Shown here: in pieces, positions 5,345-8,844 of the stretch
Layout: each line of letters starts with the position of its first letter
Position numbering within the stretch: the first letter of the stretch is position 1
Source of the DNA: an uncultured Clostridia bacterium
Lineage (GTDB): Bacteria > Bacillota > Clostridia > Christensenellales > Borkfalkiaceae
Assembly: GCA_947632165.1 (NCBI GenBank)
Contig: CANROI010000047.1
Coordinates: forward strand, 1-8,844
Length of the DNA stretch: 8,844 bases
Direction of reading: 5' to 3'
Position numbers and translations under genes: made by a program
The notes under the pieces: model-generated
The model's database searches: none
Told to the model about the DNA's origin: nothing
The model's input: the letters and a program-made list of their open reading frames with translations, nothing else

Positions 5345-6241
5345 TCAGAACTTATCGACGACCGCCTTCTTGATCGTGATGGGAAGGATGGGGACGTCGT
5401 AAGTGGCGGTGATGCGCGCGCTCTTGACGGCGTCGATGATGTCGTGCGTATTGAGCACGATGCTCTGCTCCTCGGTAAATTCCTGCCCTTCGGCAAGGGT
5501 ATCGGTGTAATCATTGATCGCGTCGAGCAATTTCCCGAGCTGATCGAAGTCGACCGTTCTGCCGAACGCGCAGTACTGCTTATCCAGCTCCGTTCTCACA
5601 GTCGAATTGGTGAGGATATAGAACATCGAGGTCGCACTGTTGAGCGAATAGCTGCTCGTGCCCTGCTGATAGGCGTTGCCCTCGTTGTTGGCGCCGCCGT
5701 CCGAACGGAGGGTGCTGACCGGCGTGACGTCGTCGCCCTTGTCGGAATAGTACATCACGAGCGTGCCGCGCGAATTCTGCCTGTAGCTCTTGTTGTTTCC
5801 GCTCACGCCGTTGTTGCTGAATTCGCCGTAGACGGTGTAGAGCGGGGTCGCCTCGTCCTGCGGATCATCCGTAAAGACGGACTGCGTATAATGGTAGTTG
5901 TGCGCCTCTTCATATGCCTTGAGGGTGGACCAATAATCCTTCTCGACGAGCCCGCCGTCCTCCATTTCGTAGCCGCCGCCGTAGATGAGCCCGCCGACGT
6001 CGTAGTCGTGGATGACCGTGCCGTTGTAATAGCCGGTGTCGACCAGCTCGAGGAAGTGGGTCACGGTCTGGGGTGCGCCCTTTCTCGTGAGCTCGAATTG
6101 CACGTCATACTCCGTTCCGTTAAATTCAAACGTAAAGGTGACCTGCGGATAGTCGGTGGTACAGCCCGCAAACATAGCGACAGACGCAAGCGAGAGCGCC
6201 GCTGTGGACGCGAGCGCCGCAATGCGAAGAATTTTTTTCAT
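5345..6241 (-). CDS. Cyclophilin-like lipoprotein with degenerate active site
   Basis: A 298-residue exported lipoprotein. Residues 1-27 are a signal ending FAGC with lipidated Cys27. The cyclophilin (peptidyl-prolyl isomerase) fold is shown by GAPQTVTHFLELVDTGYYNG (55-74), a GGLIYGGGY segment (83-91), YGEFSNNGV (138-146), RGTLVMYYSD (158-167), SATSMFYIL (202-210) and AFGRTVD (225-231). Against human CypA the gap-free segment at 71-91 shows Arg55 replaced by Asp79, Phe60 by Gly84 and Gln63 by Tyr87; further on, Gln111 is Met206 and His126 is Tyr223. An insert of ~45 residues lies between the GGG and YGEF segments. Isomerase activity is therefore doubtful, and a folding-chaperone or binding role outside the membrane is inference. 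GGAGGT lies 6 nt before the ATG, behind its own promoter. Confidence 0.88.
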   Translation of the reverse strand: MKKILRIAALASTAALSLASVAMFAGCTTDYPQVTFTFEFNGTEYDVQFELTRKGAPQTVTHFLELVDTGYYNGTVIHDYDVGGLIYGGGYEMEDGGLVEKDYWSTLKAYEEAHNYHYTQSVFTDDPQDEATPLYTVYGEFSNNGVSGNNKSYRQNSRGTLVMYYSDKGDDVTPVSTLRSDGGANNEGNAYQQGTSSYSLNSATSMFYILTNSTVRTELDKQYCAFGRTVDFDQLGKLLDAINDYTDTLAEGQEFTEEQSIVLNTHDIIDAVKSARITATYDVPILPITIKKAVVDKF

Positions 6242-6274
6242 GATCTGACCTCCATTGGGATCGTTGTTACCCTT

Positions 6275-6303
6275 ATTTTACCCGTAATTTTCCAATCCGT
6301 CAA
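6275..6303 (-). promoter_or_regulatory. Promoter of the cyclophilin-like lipoprotein gene
   Basis: TTGACG (6298-6303) and TAAAAT (6275-6280) on the minus strand are 17 nt apart, each 5/6 to consensus. It sits between the rplL terminator and the ATG at 6241, with a start near 6268 and a ~27-nt leader holding GGAGGT. Confidence 0.78.
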
Positions 6304-6365
6304 GTGCTTTTGCGCTTTTGTGAATGAAAATTGTGCAAACAACGCGTAAAATGGACGAAAATAAA

Positions 6366-6390
6366 ACGCCTCCCGCAAGGCGGGAGGCGT
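6366..6390 (-). terminator. Intrinsic terminator of rplJL
   Basis: ACGCCTCCCGC (6366-6376) pairs with GCGGGAGGCGT (6380-6390) around a 3-nt loop. On the minus strand it is followed by TTTATTTTCG. It lies 16 nt after the rplL stop and separates the ribosomal operon from the cyclophilin-like gene. Confidence 0.92.
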
Positions 6391-6405
6391 AAAACCTGCT
6401 TTCGC

Positions 6406-6780
6406 TTACTTGAGTTCCGCGGTAGCGCCGGCTTCCTTGAGCTTTGCAAGAGCCGCTTCCGCATCCGCCTTCGGGACGCCTTCCTTGAGGACGCCGAGGG
6501 ACTCGACCGCCTTCTTCGCTTCGGCAAGGCCGAGGCCGGTGAACTCGCGGACGACCTTGATGACGCCGATCTTGTTCGCGCCGAAATCCTTGAGGACGAT
6601 GTCGAACTCTGTCTTCTCTTCTTCCTGGGGAGCCGCTTCCGCAGCCGCACCTGCGCCGCCGCCCACTGCGACTGCCGCCGCCGCGGACACGCCGAATTCC
6701 TCTTCGAGTGCCTTCACGAAATCGTTGAGCTCAACGACCGTCATAGATTTTACTTCTTCGATAAATTTCTGAATATCCAT
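6406..6780 (-). CDS. rplL: 50S ribosomal protein L7/L12
   Basis: L7/L12 forms the flexible stalk dimers of the large subunit, bound to L10, and recruits and stimulates translational GTPases. The 124-residue product has the standard length. Residues 1-33 are the dimerising N-terminal domain (MDIQKFIEEVKSMTVVELND). Residues ~33-52 are the Ala/Gly hinge (SAAAAVAVGGGAGAAAEAA). Residues ~56-124 are the factor-binding C-terminal domain, with KTEFDIVLKDFGANKI, VIKVVREFTGLGLAEAKK and the closing LAKLKEAGATAELK. GGAGG precedes the ATG, 27 nt after the rplJ stop. It is co-transcribed with rplJ and ends at a strong terminator. rpoB, its usual downstream neighbour, is absent. Confidence 0.98.
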   Translation of the reverse strand: MDIQKFIEEVKSMTVVELNDFVKALEEEFGVSAAAAVAVGGGAGAAAEAAPQEEEKTEFDIVLKDFGANKIGVIKVVREFTGLGLAEAKKAVESLGVLKEGVPKADAEAALAKLKEAGATAELK

Positions 6781-6807
6781 TTTTGATTCCTCCGATTATT
6801 TTTAGGA

Positions 6808-7305
6808 TTATTCTTTGCTCTTCGCGATCGCGCTCAGCACAAAAGCGAGGTTTGCAATGGGAGCCTGCAGGCACCCGAGCATCTTTGCGATCAACACCTC
6901 TCTCGAAGGGATTGCCGCGAGTTTCTTTACGCCCTCTGCGTCTACGTAAGCGCCGCTCACGTATGCGCTCTTGGCGATGATCTTGTCTGCGAGGGCGGGA
7001 TCGTCTTTCACTGCCTTGGCAAGGGTCGAGCAGCCGCTCGTCTCGTCGGGGCAGAAGATGAACGCCGTCGCGCCGTTCAGGTCGTTATCGAAATCCGTGA
7101 CGCCCAGCTCGTCGAACGCCTTGCGGACAAGGGTGTTTTTATAGACCTTGTACTCGCAGTCGATCGCACGGAAGCGGTTCCTCAGATCGGTAACTTCCTT
7201 CACGGTCAGCCTGTCGTAATGGGCAAGGATGACAGATTCGCTTGCGTTGATCTTATCCTTGATCTCTTCGACAACTGCTTTCTTTGCTTCTAAGTTTGCC
7301 GACAT
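6808..7305 (-). CDS. rplJ: 50S ribosomal protein L10
   Basis: L10 anchors the L7/L12 dimers to 23S rRNA at the stalk base, and the L10-L12 complex represses its own mRNA. The 165-residue product matches the family length. The N-terminal RNA-binding domain includes MSANLEAKKAVVEEIKDKI, SVILAHYDRLTVKEVTDLRN and YKVYKNTLVRKAF. The middle has GATAFIFCPDE and a KLAAIPSREVLIAKMLG segment. The C-terminal helix (PIANLAFVLSAIAKSKE) is the L7/L12 docking helix. GGAGG lies 6 nt before the ATG. It is expressed from its own promoter through a 5' leader. Confidence 0.98.
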   Translation of the reverse strand: MSANLEAKKAVVEEIKDKINASESVILAHYDRLTVKEVTDLRNRFRAIDCEYKVYKNTLVRKAFDELGVTDFDNDLNGATAFIFCPDETSGCSTLAKAVKDDPALADKIIAKSAYVSGAYVDAEGVKKLAAIPSREVLIAKMLGCLQAPIANLAFVLSAIAKSKE

Positions 7306-7484
7306 TTTGTTCCTCCGTTAGGCTTTCGCCCGATTTTGCCGGCCCCGTTCGGGACCGAATAAAATTGCTCCGTACCGACAGACGGGTACGGAGCATTCAC
7401 ATTCAGGAAAGAAGTGCTTCGATACCTCGACGGGAAATTGAGCCGTGAAAGGCGCCCGTTGTCTGCGGTATGAATTCATTTTTC
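7306..7484 (-). ncRNA. L10 ribosomal protein leader (5' UTR of rplJL)
   Basis: The leader runs from the predicted transcription start near 7484 to the rplJ ATG. It holds a stem ATACC (7467-7471 read on the minus strand) with GGTAT (7422-7426), then an asymmetric internal loop (GCAGACAA opposite TCGA) and an inner CGGG/CCCG stem capped by a GCC/GGC hairpin. The GACAACGGGCGCC ... CCCGTCGAGGT pattern resembles the known L10 leader to which the L10-L12 complex binds. A strong terminator-type hairpin lies downstream, then a small GGTCCC/GGGGCC hairpin (7338-7356 region) and the ribosome binding site. The family match is by recall of the motif. Confidence 0.8.
7366..7395 (-). terminator. Attenuator hairpin inside the L10 leader
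   Basis: TGCTCCGTACC (7366-7376) pairs with GGTACGGAGCA (7385-7395), an 11-bp perfect stem with an 8-nt loop. On the minus strand AATTTTATT follows. Its place between the L10-binding structure and rplJ suggests control of read-through by free L10-L12. Confidence 0.75.
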
Positions 7485-7490
7485 TACATG

Positions 7491-7519
7491 ATTATACGCG
7501 CGATCTGCCGCTTTGTCAA
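7491..7519 (-). promoter_or_regulatory. Perfect consensus promoter of rplJL
   Basis: TTGACA (7514-7519) and TATAAT (7491-7496) on the minus strand are separated by 17 nt, 12/12 to consensus. It starts 11 nt after the rplA stop, so rplJL can be made independently of rplKA. Confidence 0.93.
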
Positions 7520-7530
7520 GTGTTTTCGGC

Positions 7531-8220
7531 TCAGATCTTCGTATAATTTACTTTGACGCCGGGGCCCATCGTGCTCGTGACGGCGATGCTCTTGAGGTAT
7601 TGGCCCTTGGCTGCCGCGGGCTTTGCCTTGATGATCGCCTCCATGAGTGCGGTGAAGTTCTCGGTGAGCTTCTCTTTGCCGAAGCTCTTCTTGCCGATCG
7701 GGCAGTGGATGATCGCGGTCTTATCGAGACGGTACTCGACTTTACCTGCCTTGACTTCGGCGACCGCCCTGGTGACGTCCGTCGTGACCGTGCCCGACTT
7801 GGGGTTGGGCATGAGGCCTTTCGGGCCGAGCAGACGGCCGATGCGGCCGACGACGCCCATCATGTCGGGGGTCGTGATCATCACGTCGAACCCGAACCAA
7901 TTCTCCGTCTGGATCTTCTGGATCATCTCTTCCGCGCCGACGAAATCCGCGCCCGCCGCCTGTGCGGCGTCCGCCTTTTCGCCCTTTGCGATGACAAGGA
8001 CCTTCTTCGTCTTGCCGGTGCCGTTGGGGAGGACCAGAACGCCGCGGACCTGCTGGTCTGCCTGGCGGGGGTCGATCCCGAGCTTCACATGGAGCTCGAC
8101 CGTCTCATCGAATTTCGCCTTCGCGTTTTCGATGACGATCCCGAGCGCTTCGGAAGGGTCATATTGCTTTGTGCGGTCGTACGATTTCAGGCTGTCCGCG
8201 TATTTCTTGCTCATTTTCAT
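7531..8220 (-). CDS. rplA: 50S ribosomal protein L1
   Basis: L1 forms the mobile L1 stalk, binds 23S rRNA helices 76-78 and helps deacylated tRNA leave the E site. It also represses the rplKA mRNA. The 229-residue product is of standard length. The hallmark LGPKGLMPNPKSGTV lies at ~131-145. Other family segments are VELHVKLGIDPRQADQQVRG (41-60), VLVLPNGTGKTKKVLV, ADFVGAEEMI and the C-terminal KGQYLKSIAVTSTMGPGVKV. The ATG at 8220 is favoured because AAGGAGG lies 8 nt upstream; a second ATG is two codons further on. It follows rplK by 13 nt, its Shine-Dalgarno lying right after the rplK stop, so the two are tightly co-translated. Confidence 0.98.
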   Translation of the reverse strand: MKMSKKYADSLKSYDRTKQYDPSEALGIVIENAKAKFDETVELHVKLGIDPRQADQQVRGVLVLPNGTGKTKKVLVIAKGEKADAAQAAGADFVGAEEMIQKIQTENWFGFDVMITTPDMMGVVGRIGRLLGPKGLMPNPKSGTVTTDVTRAVAEVKAGKVEYRLDKTAIIHCPIGKKSFGKEKLTENFTALMEAIIKAKPAAAKGQYLKSIAVTSTMGPGVKVNYTKI

Positions 8221-8233
8221 AGCGTGTACCTCC

Positions 8234-8659
8234 TTACTCCTCGACCGTGATGCCCATGCTGCGCGCCGTACCCTTGATCATGCTCATCGCGCTCTCGAGG
8301 GTGGTGCAGTTGAGGTCGGGCAGCTTCGTCTTTGCGATCTCTTCGACCTGAGCCTTGGTGAGCTTGCCGACCTTCACCTTGTTGGGGGTGGCGCTCGCCG
8401 TCTCGAGCCCGAGCGCCTTCTTGATGAGGACGGGTGCGGGCGGGGTCTTGAGAATGAACGTGAAGGAACGGTCTGCATAGATCGTCATGACGACGGGGAT
8501 GATCAGACCTTCCTGATGGGCCGTTTTTGCGTTGAATTCCTTGGTAAAGCCGGGGATGTTGATCCCGTGCGGGCCGAGCGTCGAACCGACGGGGGGACCG
8601 GGGGTGGCTTTCCCTGCGGGAAGCTGAAGCTTCACGACCGCGGTGATCTTTTTTGCCAT
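8234..8659 (-). CDS. rplK: 50S ribosomal protein L11
   Basis: L11 sits with 23S rRNA H43-H44 in the GTPase-associated centre and contacts elongation factors; thiopeptides bind at this interface. The 141-residue product has the standard length. The N-terminal domain has VVKLQLPAGKATPGPPVG and KEFNAKT. The C-terminal rRNA-binding domain has TFILKTPPAPVLIKKA, GKLTKAQVEEIAKTKLPDL and the closing IKGTARSMGITVEE. The normally very conserved proline loop is altered: where E. coli has PPVGPALGQ, this protein has PPVGSTLGP, and P36 replaces the usual M36. AAGGAG lies 7 nt before the ATG, directly after a structured leader resembling an L1 target. It is the first gene of the rplKA pair. Confidence 0.98.
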   Translation of the reverse strand: MAKKITAVVKLQLPAGKATPGPPVGSTLGPHGINIPGFTKEFNAKTAHQEGLIIPVVMTIYADRSFTFILKTPPAPVLIKKALGLETASATPNKVKVGKLTKAQVEEIAKTKLPDLNCTTLESAMSMIKGTARSMGITVEE

Positions 8660-8674
8660 TGTTTTGCTCCTTCT

Positions 8675-8716
8675 GTGGTTTTATTGACGGCTCTATGGGT
8701 TTTTTCCGTCTCCCAC
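8675..8716 (-). promoter_or_regulatory. Candidate L1 autoregulatory operator in the rplK leader
   Basis: On the minus strand GTGG (8713-8716) pairs with CCAC (8675-8678), and GACGG (8706-8710) pairs with CCGTC (8686-8690). They are separated by an asymmetric internal loop, GA on one side and AATAAAA on the other. This imitates the L1 site of E. coli 23S rRNA as I recall it, which has GGTGGGAGG on one strand and AAATACCACC on the other. The stem ends 2 nt before the AAGGAG of rplK, so bound L1 would block initiation. Confidence 0.72.
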
Positions 8717-8721
8717 TCTAT

Positions 8722-8747
8722 CGAAAACGCGCATTTGCGCGGTTTCG
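8722..8747 (-). repeat. Hairpin in the rplK leader
   Basis: CGAAA and CGCGCA (8722-8733) pair with TGCGCG and TTTCG (8736-8747), with one A/G mismatch and a tight loop. On the minus strand the 3' arm contains TTTTCG. It may be a weak terminator or attenuator between nusG and rplK, or simply leader structure. Confidence 0.5.
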
Positions 8748-8764
8748 CCCTGATTTATGCCGCG

Positions 8765-8802
8765 GGTCTTAAAATCGGGCCCTGCGGCGCTCCCTTAAGA
8801 CC
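8765..8802 (-). repeat. Inverted repeat just after the nusG-like stop
   Basis: GGTCTTAA (8765-8772) and TTAAGACC (8795-8802) are perfect 8-nt arms around a 22-nt GC-rich centre. No U-tract follows on the minus strand. It lies 6 nt beyond the upstream stop codon. It could protect the mRNA 3' end or be a processing site; the role is unknown. Confidence 0.45.
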
Positions 8803-8808
8803 GGGGGA

Positions 8809-8844
8809 TCAATCTTCTTCGCGGGGAATCTCCACCGCGTCGTC
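8809..8844 (-). CDS. C-terminal tail of the upstream gene, probably nusG
   Basis: The last 11 codons and stop of an ORF entering from the right edge read DDAVEIPREED. nusG almost always precedes rplK in bacteria, encoding a factor for transcription elongation and termination, and position and strand fit. The visible tail is too short and not diagnostic, so the assignment rests on gene order. Confidence 0.5.
   Translation of the reverse strand, partial: DDAVEIPREED

Noticed and set aside
5180..6349. Open frame of 389 codons on the plus strand
   Set aside because: It is longer than the cyclophilin-like gene but runs antisense to it and through the palindromic terminator. It shows no family motif, and the opposite strand has a signal peptide, lipobox and cyclophilin segments.
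7513..8250. Open frame of 245 codons on the plus strand
   Set aside because: It is antisense to rplA, which is certain. The product is the usual Asp/Arg/Leu-rich mirror of a GC-rich gene.

Overview
This window suggests a Gram-positive bacterium of the class Clostridia (Firmicutes) with a fairly GC-rich genome. The grounds are strong AGGAGG-type ribosome binding sites, near-consensus sigma-A promoters, hairpin/U-tract terminators, lipobox lipoproteins, a BspA-like surface LRR protein, a RuvX-DUF1292 pairing and a Firmicutes-style L10 leader. Genus cannot be assigned from the sequence alone. Almost everything lies on the minus strand. Only two genes, an XRE regulator and a 297-residue protein of unknown function, are on the plus strand.

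Left part (1-1620): the N-terminal 240 residues of the pyridoxal 5'-phosphate synthase subunit PdxS run off the left edge. They follow a single ORF that joins the RuvX/YqgF nuclease-fold protein in frame to a DUF1292 protein. These two are usually separate neighbouring genes. The ribosome binding site and start of the second gene survive inside the joined frame. A good promoter sits so close to the ruvX start that its transcript would be leaderless.

Middle (1620-5330): a cassette of visibly lower GC holds a BspA-like LRR lipoprotein gene divergent from a small XRE regulator. The shared 93-bp region has a perfect consensus promoter and three ATAATTC half-sites that look like an operator. Terminators bound the cassette on both sides. 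Next come a 71-residue single-TM protein and a 190-residue protein with two divergent copies of a Myb/SANT-like helical unit plus a coiled coil. The 297-residue protein of unknown function is divergent from the latter and ends in a 34-nt perfect palindromic terminator.

Right part (5345-8844): a cyclophilin-like lipoprotein that has lost the catalytic arginine and other active-site residues is followed, reading upstream on the minus strand, by the ribosomal cluster rplL, rplJ, rplA, rplK and a likely nusG tail. rplJL has its own consensus promoter and an L10 leader with a terminator-type hairpin. rplKA is preceded by a structure that closely resembles the 23S rRNA site of protein L1, which is a strong candidate L1 autoregulatory operator. 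rpoB does not follow rplL, so the usual rplJL-rpoBC linkage is broken here.

No tRNA, rRNA, CRISPR array or transposase was seen, and no gene-free stretch exceeds 300 bases. The less described items are the ruvX-DUF1292 fusion, the XRE/LRR module, the tandem-repeat DNA-binding candidate with its membrane-protein neighbour, and the degenerate cyclophilin lipoprotein.
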